Below, piece by piece: positions 24,379 through 30,799 of a DNA stretch of 30,799 nucleotides. Below the pieces are notes generated by a model, which was not told the origin of the DNA, made no database searches, and saw only the letters and a program-made list of their open reading frames with translations. Origin of the DNA: an uncultured Clostridia bacterium (GTDB taxonomy: Bacteria > Bacillota > Clostridia > Oscillospirales > Oscillospiraceae); the NCBI GenBank assembly GCA_937893605.1, contig CALBGG010000063.1, positions 1-30,799 on the forward strand, given 5' to 3'. The position numbers and the translations under genes were made by a program. Position 1 is the first letter of the stretch, and each line of letters opens with the position of its first letter.

Positions 24379-24645
24379 TTACATGAAGAAGTTTTCGATA
24401 AGCAGAAGCAGGATTATGCCTGGAATGCCGAGAATGCCCGCAACTATAGCGCTGATCCAGCCGACGCTGAGGGACAGTCCGATAAACCCGCCGAGAAAAT
24501 TAAATATAAACAGCATGACAAAGCCCAGCAGAGCATTCAGCAGCAGCTTGAGTGCCCATTTAATAGGCGTCGCAAAGATTTTTATGACAAGCCATATGAG
24601 TAATACGGCAATAACTATGGTCAATATGGTATGTAACGCGTCCAT
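24379..24645 (-). CDS. bofA: BofA-family pro-sigma-K processing inhibitor
   Basis: An 88-residue, almost wholly hydrophobic protein with membrane segments at about 3-23, 35-56 and 62-86. The C-terminal ILGIPGIILLLLIENFF is the family mark. In Bacillus, BofA with SpoIVFA inhibits the SpoIVFB protease that activates sigma K in the mother cell. Whether that circuit exists here is not known, because BofA-like proteins also occur in species lacking spoIVFB. AGGAGG lies just before the ATG and overlaps the yaaL stop, so the pair is coupled. The yaaL-bofA order is that of Bacillus, where recR comes before; no recR is seen here. Confidence 0.85.
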   Translation of the reverse strand: MDALHTILTIVIAVLLIWLVIKIFATPIKWALKLLLNALLGFVMLFIFNFLGGFIGLSLSVGWISAIVAGILGIPGIILLLLIENFFM

Positions 24646-24653
24646 ATATCCTC

Positions 24654-24863
24654 CTACGAAATCAGATTTTTGACATTGATAACGGCGCTGTTATATCTCG
24701 ACTTGAGCGCGTTGATCTCATAAATGCATGCATCCATCATATCACAATCTGTCGTGTTGTCAAATGCCGCGTATGCACGCCTGAGCTGCAGGCGTATATC
24801 GCACAACTCATTTAGACGGCGGTTATACTCGGCCTTGAGTCTTTTTTCTTCTTTTCTCGTCAT
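24654..24863 (-). CDS. YaaL-like DUF2508 protein
   Basis: A 69-residue, highly charged helical protein (MTRKEEKRLKAEYNRRL...) of unknown function, assigned to the DUF2508/YaaL group from size, composition and the neighbouring bofA gene, as in Bacillus yaaL-bofA. Start chosen at ATG 24863: AAAGGAG lies 9 bases upstream. An in-frame ATG at 24872 overlaps that site and is unlikely. The leading gene of a three-gene minus-strand operon, it is divergent from the RNA at about 24970. A TATAAT-like box on the minus strand at 24897-24892 has no good -35. Confidence 0.75.
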   Translation of the reverse strand: MTRKEEKRLKAEYNRRLNELCDIRLQLRRAYAAFDNTTDCDMMDACIYEINALKSRYNSAVINVKNLIS

Positions 24864-24957
24864 GATAGACATCTCCTTTGTGCTTTGTAATATTATATTC
24901 AGGGCAAGCATAAATTAAACGCCAAAATTTGCCGTGTTTATATTCCGCTGTGGTTCA

Positions 24958-25126
24958 TATAATACAAACAGACGAAACATCCGAGACAGAAGTCTGAAAG
25001 ACTCGCCGGATGAAATGCCGGGGCTTATTGCTCAGGCGATAAGAACGCATTGAATTTCGTCGAGCCGGAAAAGCCGAAAGGCATTTCATCCGACGGCGGA
25101 GGCAGAAAGTAATCTGCCTCCGTTTT
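24958..25126 (+). ncRNA. Candidate structured non-coding RNA of unrecognised class
   Basis: The 359-base gap between the yaaL start and the topoisomerase gene holds no credible protein gene but has clear RNA structure. A TATAAT at 24958-24963 is a possible -10 (the -35 is poor), giving an RNA from about 24970. A 13-bp perfect helix joins CGGATGAAATGCC (25007-25019) to GGCATTTCATCCG (25080-25092). Inside it is an 8-bp hairpin CTTATTGC/GCGATAAG (25024-25043). Upstream, AGTCT/AGACT (24991-25003) folds. CATCCG at 24979-24984 can pair with CGGATG at 25007-25012, competing with the long helix. The RNA ends at a strong terminator. I compared from memory with SRP RNA, 6S, tmRNA, T-box and the common riboswitches and recognise none. 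Stand-alone RNA or leader attenuator are both possible. Confidence 0.6.
25097..25126 (+). terminator. Rho-independent terminator of the candidate RNA
   Basis: Stem CGGAGGCAG (25097-25105) with CTGCCTCCG (25114-25122), one more A-T pair at the loop base, then TTTT. No T-run on the minus strand, so it ends plus-strand transcription 97 bases before the topoisomerase start. Confidence 0.85.
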
Positions 25127-25134
25127 GCTATGTC

Positions 25135-25170
25135 TTGATTTTTTCTGAGCTTTGTTATATAGTATATAAT
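25135..25170 (+). promoter_or_regulatory. Promoter region of the topoisomerase operon
   Basis: TTGATT at 25135-25140 is followed after 17 bp by TATAGT (25158-25163). A second consensus -10, TATAAT, overlaps downstream at 25165-25170 but has no matching -35. Either would start transcription after the RNA terminator, making the topoisomerase operon independent of the upstream RNA. Confidence 0.6.
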
Positions 25171-25190
25171 CTAAAAATGTGTGCAATTTT

Positions 25191-25206
25191 ACGCTATATA
25201 TTGTAT
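25191..25206 (+). promoter_or_regulatory. NrdR-box-like palindrome before the topoisomerase gene
   Basis: ACGCTATATATTGTAT resembles the NrdR box pattern acaCwAtATaTwGTgt, which I recall from published comparative work; 14 of 16 positions agree by eye. A much weaker TATATA-centred copy lies 32 bp upstream at 25159-25174 (10 of 16), a spacing usual for NrdR box pairs, and overlaps the -10. AT-rich sequence can give this by chance. Confidence 0.35.
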
Positions 25207-25222
25207 TTGAGAGGAATTTTAA

Positions 25223-27217
25223 ATGAGTAAGACCACCGCAGGATACGGTAACGACAGCATATCTCAGCTCAAGGGAGCGGACAGAGTCCGAAAACGTCCC
25301 GGCGTTATTTTCGGCTCGGACGGGCTTGACGGCTGTCAGCACGCCGTGTTTGAGATACTTTCAAACTCGATAGATGAGGCACGTGAGGGCTACGGCAATG
25401 TCATAACGCTTACGCGCTATGCCGACAAGTCCATCGAGGTCGAGGACTTCGGGCGCGGCTGCCCGATGGACTGGAACGCAAAAGAAAAGCGCTATAACTG
25501 GGAGCTTGTTTTCTGCGAGCTGTATGCGGGCGGAAAGTATGCAAATAATGAAGGCGAGAACTATGAGTACTCGCTCGGCCTTAACGGTCTCGGTTCCTGC
25601 GCTACGCAGTATTCGTCGGAGTATATGGATGTCACCGTCTGGCGCGACGGCAACAAGTACGAGCTGCACTTCAAAAAGGGCAAGGTCGTCGGCAAAAAGG
25701 GTCATGAGCTTATCGTAAGCCCGACCGACCGTAAGAAGACCGGCACTACGATAAAGTGGCGTCCCGACCTCGATGTCTTTACGGATATTGACATACCCGA
25801 GGAGTTTTTCAAGGACATTCTGCATCGTCAGGCGGTCGTGAACGCCGGCGTTACCTTCCGCTTCCGCAATCAGAACGGTAATAAATTTGACGTAACGGAG
25901 TATGTTTATCAAAACGGCATACTTGACTACGTAAAAGAGATCGCTCACGATTCTCCTCTGACCTCACCTTATTTTATAAGCGCCGAGCGTCGCGGAAGAG
26001 ACAGGGAGGACAAGCCCGAGTACAAGGTCAAGCTCTCGGCCGCTTTCTGCTTTTCAAACAAGGTCAAGGCCATAGAATATTATCACAACTCATCGTGGCT
26101 GGAATATGGAGGCGCGCCGGATAAGGCCGCGCGCAGCGCATTTGTGTACGCTATCGACGCCTACATAAAAAAGATCGGCAAGTATCAGAAAAACGAGAGC
26201 AAAATTAATTTTCAGGATGTCGCCGACTGCCTGGTTCTCGTAACGAACTGCTTCTCGACGCAGACCTCGTATGAAAACCAAACGAAGAAGGCCATAACAA
26301 ACCGCTTCATTCAGGAGGCTATGACGGACTTCTTCAAGGAAAAGCTTGAGATATATTTCATAGAAAACAAGCCCGAGGCGGATAAAATTGCCGAGCAGGT
26401 GCTCGTAAATAAGCGCAGCCGCGAGGCAGCGGAAAAAACGCGTCAGGGCATGAAGAAGAAGCTCTCCGGCAGCATCGACATAGCCAACCGCGTGCAGAAG
26501 TTTGTAGACTGCCGCAGCCGCGATCCCGAAAAGCGCGAGATATACATCGTCGAGGGCGATTCGGCGCTGGGCGCGTGTAAGCTTTCGCGCGATGCGGACT
26601 TCCAGGGCATCATGCCCGTGCGCGGCAAGATACTTAACTGCCTCAAGGCAGATTATGTGCGTATATTCAAAAGTGACGTAATAACCGACCTTCTCAAGGT
26701 CCTCGGCTGCGGAGTCGAGGTCCAGGCGAAAGGGCAGAAGGACTTAAACGCCTTTGATATTAACAACCTGCGCTGGAACAAGGTCATCATCTGCACCGAC
26801 GCCGATGTCGACGGCTTTCAGATACGCACGCTTATACTGACGATGATCTACCGCCTTGTGCCGACGCTCATCCGCGAGGGTTATGTCTATATAGCCGAGT
26901 CTCCGCTTTACGAGATCGAATGTAAGGGAAAAACCTATTTTGCATATTCCGATAAGGAAAAGGCAGAGATAGTATCCGGCCTCGGCGGAGCGAAAGCCTT
27001 GATAAACCGCAGCAAGGGTCTTGGCGAGAACGATCCGGATATGATGTGGATGACGACGATGAATCCCGAGACTCGCCGCCTTATAAAGGTCATGCCAGAG
27101 GAGGCCGAGCACATGTCGCAGATATTCGATTTGCTGCTTGGCGATGATCTTGCAGGGCGAAAAAATCATATTGCCGAGAACGGCTATCTGTATCTGGACA
27201 TGGCCGACATCTCATAA
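25223..27217 (+). CDS. Divergent type IIA topoisomerase ATPase subunit (GyrB/ParE family)
   Basis: A 664-residue ATPase/Toprim subunit that together with the product at 27521 should pass one DNA duplex through another. GHKL residues: Glu44 and Asn48 in VFEILSNSIDEA, Asp75 in DFGRGCP, and GLNGLGSC (119-126) where typical GyrB has GLHGVGxSVVNAL. Toprim: VEGDSALGACK with Glu444, and TDADVDGFQIRT with Asp526, Asp528 and Asp530; typical enzymes have EGDSAGGSAK and DVDGAHIRT. Catalytic residues are kept but many neighbouring positions differ from standard GyrB and ParE, so it is a divergent second type IIA enzyme seen in clostridia, closer in role to topoisomerase IV. TTGAGAGGAAT precedes the ATG. 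Confidence 0.85.
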   Translation: MSKTTAGYGNDSISQLKGADRVRKRPGVIFGSDGLDGCQHAVFEILSNSIDEAREGYGNVITLTRYADKSIEVEDFGRGCPMDWNAKEKRYNWELVFCELYAGGKYANNEGENYEYSLGLNGLGSCATQYSSEYMDVTVWRDGNKYELHFKKGKVVGKKGHELIVSPTDRKKTGTTIKWRPDLDVFTDIDIPEEFFKDILHRQAVVNAGVTFRFRNQNGNKFDVTEYVYQNGILDYVKEIAHDSPLTSPYFISAERRGRDREDKPEYKVKLSAAFCFSNKVKAIEYYHNSSWLEYGGAPDKAARSAFVYAIDAYIKKIGKYQKNESKINFQDVADCLVLVTNCFSTQTSYENQTKKAITNRFIQEAMTDFFKEKLEIYFIENKPEADKIAEQVLVNKRSREAAEKTRQGMKKKLSGSIDIANRVQKFVDCRSRDPEKREIYIVEGDSALGACKLSRDADFQGIMPVRGKILNCLKADYVRIFKSDVITDLLKVLGCGVEVQAKGQKDLNAFDINNLRWNKVIICTDADVDGFQIRTLILTMIYRLVPTLIREGYVYIAESPLYEIECKGKTYFAYSDKEKAEIVSGLGGAKALINRSKGLGENDPDMMWMTTMNPETRRLIKVMPEEAEHMSQIFDLLLGDDLAGRKNHIAENGYLYLDMADIS

Positions 27218-27230
27218 GTGAGGATTTAAA

Positions 27231-27509
27231 ATGAAATTTGATAAAGCTCGAAACTTAGTAAAATTCCTGCTGGCCATGTGTCTTGTGTTCTGCGTGGTGG
27301 GGATCGCGGCAAGCGGCAGTCAGACGGGAGTCATATCGACATTTATATCGACTGCGTTTTTCGTCACGGCTTTTATTGTCATCGCCGTATACTGCAGATG
27401 CCCCCACTGCGGCAAGCGCATATATCTCGGCCTGTTCAAGGCGGTCAACTGTCCGAAATGCAGGAGAAATCTCATAACCGGCGCTAAAACCAAGGGCAAG
27501 AAGCGCTGA
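27231..27509 (+). CDS. Small two-helix membrane protein with zinc ribbon, between topoisomerase subunits
   Basis: A 92-residue protein not assigned to a family. Two hydrophobic helices at about 11-29 and 34-54 (FLLAMCLVFCVVGIAA; FISTAFFVTAFIVIAVYC) are followed by a cytoplasmic zinc ribbon with CPHC (58-61) and CPKC, then a basic tail KTKGKKR. GAGG lies upstream of the ATG and the gene is 13 nt after the ATPase subunit and 11 nt before the cleavage subunit, so all three should be co-transcribed. A link to topoisomerase function is inferred from position only; the protein may equally be a passenger. No signal peptide cleavage site is obvious. Confidence 0.75.
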   Translation: MKFDKARNLVKFLLAMCLVFCVVGIAASGSQTGVISTFISTAFFVTAFIVIAVYCRCPHCGKRIYLGLFKAVNCPKCRRNLITGAKTKGKKR

Positions 27510-27520
27510 AAGGATAATTT

Positions 27521-29758
27521 ATGGCTAAAAAACAGGTTCACGAAAAGAAACAATTCAATAATCCCAATGTCATAGGCCTTCGTGCGGAGGTGCTCGAGCA
27601 ACCGATAACCGAAACGCTTGAGCAAAACTACATGCCCTATGCCATGAGCGTCATCATATCACGCGCCATTCCGGAGATCGACGGCTTCAAGCCATCTCAC
27701 AGAAAGCTTCTGTATACGATGTATAAAATGGGACTTTTAAGCGGCGCAAGAACAAAAAGCGCTAACATCGTCGGTCAGACGATGCGCCTGAATCCGCACG
27801 GCGACGCCGCGATATACGAAACGATGGTGCGTCTTTCAAAGGGCTATGACGCGCTTTTGACTCCGTTTGTCGACTCCAAGGGCAACTTCGGCAAGGTCTA
27901 TTCGCGCGACATGTCCTATGCCGCGTCACGATATACAGAAGCAAAGCTTTCACCGATCTGTGCGGATATCTTCGGTGATATCGATAAGGACACCGTTGAG
28001 TTTAACGATAACTATGACGGCAGCATGAAGGAGCCCGCGCTTTTGCCGACGACCTTTCCCAACGTCCTTGTCTCAAGCAACACCGGCATTGCGGTCGGCA
28101 TGGCAAGCCAAATATGCGGCTTTAACCTTGAAGAGACCTGCCGTGCAACGATAGAGTACCTCCATGATCCGGAGTGCGACCTGCTTCTGTCCATGCCGGC
28201 GCCCGATTTCTCCACCGGCGGCGAGATCATCTATGACCGTGCCGAGATGGAGAGTATCTATAATACCGGCCGCGGCAGCTTCAGAGTACGCTCAAGATGG
28301 CGCTATCTGCAAAAAGAGAATATAGTTGAGATATACGAAATACCATATACGACGACCTCCGAGGCGATAGTCGATAAGGTAGCCGAGCTAATAAAGGCCG
28401 GTAAGGTCAAAGAAATAAACGACATGCGCGATGAAACAGACCTGAGCGGTCTGAAGCTCGCCATCGACCTCAAGCGCGGCGCCGATCCCGAAAAGCTCAT
28501 GCAGAAGCTGTTCAAGCTTACTCCGCTTATGGACAGCTTTCCGTGCAACTTCAATATCCTTGTTGCCGGAAATCCGCGAGTCATGGGCGTCAGGGAGATA
28601 ATCGGTGAGTGGACGGCATGGCGCATTGAATGCGTCCGCCGCCGCGTGTATTTTGACCTTGCGAAGAAAAAGGACAAGCTGCATCTGCTCAAGGGGCTTG
28701 AGATGATCCTTCTTGATATAGACAAGGCTATCGAGATAATCCGCAACACCGAGCTTGAAAGCGAGGTCGTTCCGAACCTAATGATGGGCTTCGGTGTAGA
28801 TAAAATTCAGGCCGAATATGTTGCGGAGATAAAGCTGCGCAATATAAACCGAGAGTATATCCTAAAGCGCACCTCCGAGATTGAAGAGCTCGAGCATGCG
28901 ATAGCCGAGCTTGAGGAGACGCTCAAAAGCCGCAGGAAGATAAAAAGCATCATTATCTCTGAGCTCAAGGCAATAATAAAAAAATATCCTTCACCGAGAA
29001 AAACGGGCATTGTCTATGCTTCCGAGATCGAGGAGTATGTCGAGAGTGAAACGGTGGAGGATTACCCGGTGACGGTGTTCCTGTCAAACGAGGGCTACCT
29101 GAAAAAGATAACTGCGCAGTCACTGCGTATGAGCAGCGAGCAGAAGTTCAAGGACGGTGACGCGCTGCGTATGAGCTTTGAGGCGACTAATCGCACAGAG
29201 CTGCTTGTATTCACTGACCGCCAGCAGGTGTACAAGACGCGCCTTTCCGATTTTGACGATACCAAGGCCTCCGCTTTGGGCACATATCTGCCGACGAAGC
29301 TCAGCATGGATGACGGCGAGCGGGTGCTCGAGATCATATGCCCCGGAAACTATCGCAAAAATCTGCTGCTGTTCTTTGAAAACGGCAAGGTCGCACGCCT
29401 TGATCTTGCAAGCTATGAGACGAAAACAAACCGCAAAAAGCTCATAAACGCTTACAGCGACAAGAGCCCGCTTGCCGCCGTCTATATGATAGGCGAGGAG
29501 ATAGACATGGCGATGTTTTCCTCCGACGGCCGTGCAATGGTCTTCAACACAACGCTTTTGCAGCTTAAAACAAGCCGCACAACACAGGGCGTTGCGGTCA
29601 TGAACCTGAAGAAAAATCATAAGCTTGTTTCGGCAGCGCCTTTGGCGGATACCGTCATTAAAAATGTTTCGCGTTACAGAGTCAGAAGCCTGCCCGCTGC
29701 CGGAGCATTGCTTAAGGATGAGGACAGGGGAGAGACTCAGATGTCGCTTATCGACTGA
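27521..29758 (+). CDS. Divergent type IIA topoisomerase DNA-cleavage subunit (GyrA/ParC family)
   Basis: A 745-residue subunit that cleaves and rejoins DNA. The opening NYMPYAMSVIISRAIPEIDGFKPSHRKLLY is the family pattern (split across residues 36-65). The active tyrosine is Tyr138 in ASRYTEAKLS. The quinolone-contact region reads NPHGDAAIYETM: Ala96 and Glu100 stand at the positions of Ser83 and Asp87 of E. coli GyrA. A long coiled-coil gate (about 370-490, rich in Leu/Glu/Lys) and a beta-pinwheel-like C-terminus follow. I see no GyrA box (QRRGGKG-like) in the C-terminus, and the length is below GyrA's, so decatenation (topoisomerase IV type) is more likely than supercoiling. The partner subunit is two genes upstream. 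Confidence 0.85.
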   Translation: MAKKQVHEKKQFNNPNVIGLRAEVLEQPITETLEQNYMPYAMSVIISRAIPEIDGFKPSHRKLLYTMYKMGLLSGARTKSANIVGQTMRLNPHGDAAIYETMVRLSKGYDALLTPFVDSKGNFGKVYSRDMSYAASRYTEAKLSPICADIFGDIDKDTVEFNDNYDGSMKEPALLPTTFPNVLVSSNTGIAVGMASQICGFNLEETCRATIEYLHDPECDLLLSMPAPDFSTGGEIIYDRAEMESIYNTGRGSFRVRSRWRYLQKENIVEIYEIPYTTTSEAIVDKVAELIKAGKVKEINDMRDETDLSGLKLAIDLKRGADPEKLMQKLFKLTPLMDSFPCNFNILVAGNPRVMGVREIIGEWTAWRIECVRRRVYFDLAKKKDKLHLLKGLEMILLDIDKAIEIIRNTELESEVVPNLMMGFGVDKIQAEYVAEIKLRNINREYILKRTSEIEELEHAIAELEETLKSRRKIKSIIISELKAIIKKYPSPRKTGIVYASEIEEYVESETVEDYPVTVFLSNEGYLKKITAQSLRMSSEQKFKDGDALRMSFEATNRTELLVFTDRQQVYKTRLSDFDDTKASALGTYLPTKLSMDDGERVLEIICPGNYRKNLLLFFENGKVARLDLASYETKTNRKKLINAYSDKSPLAAVYMIGEEIDMAMFSSDGRAMVFNTTLLQLKTSRTTQGVAVMNLKKNHKLVSAAPLADTVIKNVSRYRVRSLPAAGALLKDEDRGETQMSLID

Positions 29759-29768
29759 GGAGGGCATT

Positions 29769-30635
29769 ATGAAAACAACAAATGCAAGTGGGTATTTTGC
29801 TCAGTATGCGCTTATAGTTTCGGGCTCTGCGCTGTTCGCTGCGGGATTTCAGTTTTTTCTGTACCCGAATTCAATAATCGTCGGCGGTGTCAGCGGCATC
29901 GCAATGATCATAAACTACCTGACGGAGCTTCCCGTCGGCGTTATGACCATCGTTTTGAACATTCCGCTTTTCATAATCGCGTGGCGGCATTTCGGAACAA
30001 AATTCATCATAGCGTCTCTAGTCGGAATGCTCTTGTCATCCGTTCTCGTTGACATTTTTGCGCTGGTAAAATACTGCCCGACAAACGATATGCTGCTTGC
30101 CTGCATAATAGGCGGCGCGGTCAAAGGTCTCGGCCTCGGCATAATTTATTATGCCGGTGCTACGACCGGCGGCACGGACATAATTGCAAAGTTTGTTCGT
30201 CTGAAGTTTCCGTATATAAACTTTGGAACGCTCATACTGCTGACGGACGCAGTTATAGTACTTGCGTTTGCAATCATATTTAAAAAGGTCGAGGGCGCAA
30301 TGTATGCCGTTATAACGATGTTTGTCGTCTCCAAAGTTATCGATCTTGTCCTATACGGTATTGATAATTCGAATGTCTGCTATATAATCAGCGAAAAGAG
30401 CGATCAGCTTATTGAGGACATTACCGACAGACTGCACCGCGGCGTTACGATACTCGAGGGCAAGGGCGCATATTCTCATAAGAATAAGCAGGTGCTGCTG
30501 TGTGTCGTAAAGCGCACTCAGATTGCCGATATCAGAAAGATAATAAGAAGCATCGACGAAAATGCGTTTTTTATCATAACCGATGCCAAGAATGTTTTCG
30601 GCAAAGGCTTCGGCGATATAAGCGATAATAAGTAA
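29769..30635 (+). CDS. YitT-family membrane protein (DUF2179)
   Basis: A 288-residue protein with about five to six membrane helices in residues 9-195 and a C-terminal cytoplasmic DUF2179 domain (about 205-285: CYIISEKSDQLIEDITDRLHRGVTILEGKGAYS...). GGVSGIAMIIN and YYAGATTGGTDIIAK are the family marks. The transported molecule is unknown. Start at ATG 29769 behind GAGGAGGG with good spacing; the frame back to 29625 lies inside the topoisomerase gene and is not used. It begins 10 nt after the topoisomerase stop and may be transcribed with it. No strong terminator follows before the tRNA promoter. Confidence 0.9.
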   Translation: MKTTNASGYFAQYALIVSGSALFAAGFQFFLYPNSIIVGGVSGIAMIINYLTELPVGVMTIVLNIPLFIIAWRHFGTKFIIASLVGMLLSSVLVDIFALVKYCPTNDMLLACIIGGAVKGLGLGIIYYAGATTGGTDIIAKFVRLKFPYINFGTLILLTDAVIVLAFAIIFKKVEGAMYAVITMFVVSKVIDLVLYGIDNSNVCYIISEKSDQLIEDITDRLHRGVTILEGKGAYSHKNKQVLLCVVKRTQIADIRKIIRSIDENAFFIITDAKNVFGKGFGDISDNK

Positions 30636-30661
30636 ATATTGCGGAAAGAGATAAATTTTGC

Positions 30662-30689
30662 TTGACAAATCCGAAATTTGTGGTATTAT
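30662..30689 (+). promoter_or_regulatory. Promoter for tRNA-Gly
   Basis: Consensus TTGACA at 30662-30667, 16-bp spacer and TATTAT at 30684-30689 with a TGG extended -10. An inverted repeat ACAAAT (30665-30670) / ATTTGT (30676-30681) overlaps the -35 and spacer. Confidence 0.82.
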
Positions 30690-30705
30690 TTATCTCGTTC
30701 CGTAT

Positions 30706-30781
30706 GCGGGCATAGCTCATCCGGTAGAGCGCCACCTTGCCAAGGTGGAGGTAGCGAGTTCGAGTCTCGTTGCCCGCTCCA
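30706..30781 (+). tRNA. tRNA-Gly (GCC anticodon), CCA encoded
   Basis: A 76-nt cloverleaf. Acceptor stem GCGGGCA with TGCCCGC, D-stem GCTC/GAGC, anticodon arm CCACC-TTGCCAA-GGTGG with anticodon GCC, variable AGGTA, T-arm GCGAG-TTCGAGT-CTCGT (one G-T pair), discriminator T and encoded CCA at 30779-30781. It has a strong promoter of its own. Confidence 0.97.
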
Positions 30782-30799
30782 TAAAAAACCTCTGTCTTT

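Noticed and set aside
24970..25126. SRP RNA, 6S RNA, tmRNA, T-box or a common riboswitch as identity of the structured RNA
   Set aside because: I do not see the SRP GGAA/AGCAGCC core, the tmRNA tag, the T-box GGGTGGNACCGCG element, or the conserved cores of FMN, TPP, SAM, cobalamin, glycine or c-di-GMP riboswitches. The fold has a small interior rather than the long rod with central bubble of 6S RNA. This is by eye only.
25025..25342. A 105-residue minus-strand frame spanning the RNA and the topoisomerase start
   Set aside because: It crosses strong RNA structure and a promoter, has no ribosome binding site or domain, and is antisense to the conserved GyrB N-terminus.
1..30799. Mobile elements, CRISPR arrays, prophage or defence islands
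   Set aside because: No integrase, transposase, terminal repeats, spaced direct repeats or foreign-looking gene blocks were found; genes are compact, housekeeping and similar in codon use.

Overview
The window looks like ordinary core chromosome of an anaerobic, probably spore-forming Firmicute of class Clostridia, most likely a gut Oscillospirales/Ruminococcaceae-type bacterium. This is inferred from gene content and style: AGGAGG-type ribosome binding sites, sigma-A promoters, medium GC, a butyryl-CoA:acetate CoA-transferase-like gene, a YaaL-BofA pair, a DUF421/DUF4363 pair, NrdR, RNase M5, a U32 tRNA-modification protein beside mltG, and YitT. I see no phage, insertion sequence, CRISPR array, integrase or toxin-antitoxin cassette.

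Layout. 1-1602 (minus): the start of a ProX/YbaK-type prolyl-tRNA editing protein, cut by the window edge, preceded by a CoA-transferase. 1660-6033 (plus): a tightly packed run of 8-oxoguanine glycosylase, HAD phosphatase, sirtuin, WecB/TagA glycosyltransferase, thymidylate kinase and 5-formyl-THF cyclo-ligase, with a second promoter before the sirtuin. 6038-6199 (minus): a 42-residue Cys-rich membrane peptide with its own terminator. 6359-11891 (plus): mltG, a U32/TrhP-like protein, alaS and a HIT protein, ended by a strong terminator. 11912-15824: comEC, holA and RNase M5. 15830-16354: nrdR with its own promoter. 16413-17538 (minus): DUF421 then DUF4363. 17534-20298: a divergent NagB-like protein, glmM and a stand-alone left-handed beta-helix acetyltransferase resembling the C-terminal half of GlmU. 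20300-21348 (minus): a DnaQ-fold exonuclease with a zinc ribbon. 21356-23824: ddl and murF. 23829-24863 (minus): YaaL, BofA and a hexapeptide acetyltransferase. 24864-25222: a 359-base stretch without a protein gene, holding a probable structured non-coding RNA with its own terminator, then a promoter region. 25223-29758: a divergent type IIA topoisomerase pair with a small zinc-ribbon membrane protein between the subunits. 29769-30635: YitT. 30706-30781: tRNA-Gly(GCC).

Functional themes are cell-wall precursor synthesis (NagB-like/glmM/GlmU-C-like; ddl/murF; mltG; TagA-like), DNA maintenance (ogg, tmk, holA, comEC, topoisomerase, NrdR), and translation (alaS, ProX, TrhP-like, RNase M5, tRNA-Gly).

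Most of the window is conventional. The items most worth a second look are the unassigned structured RNA at about 24970-25126, the NagB-like protein with altered phosphate-binding and catalytic motifs, the divergent topoisomerase operon with a possible NrdR box and quinolone-insensitive-type residues, and the Cys-rich micropeptide. No function assignment here was tested by a database search.
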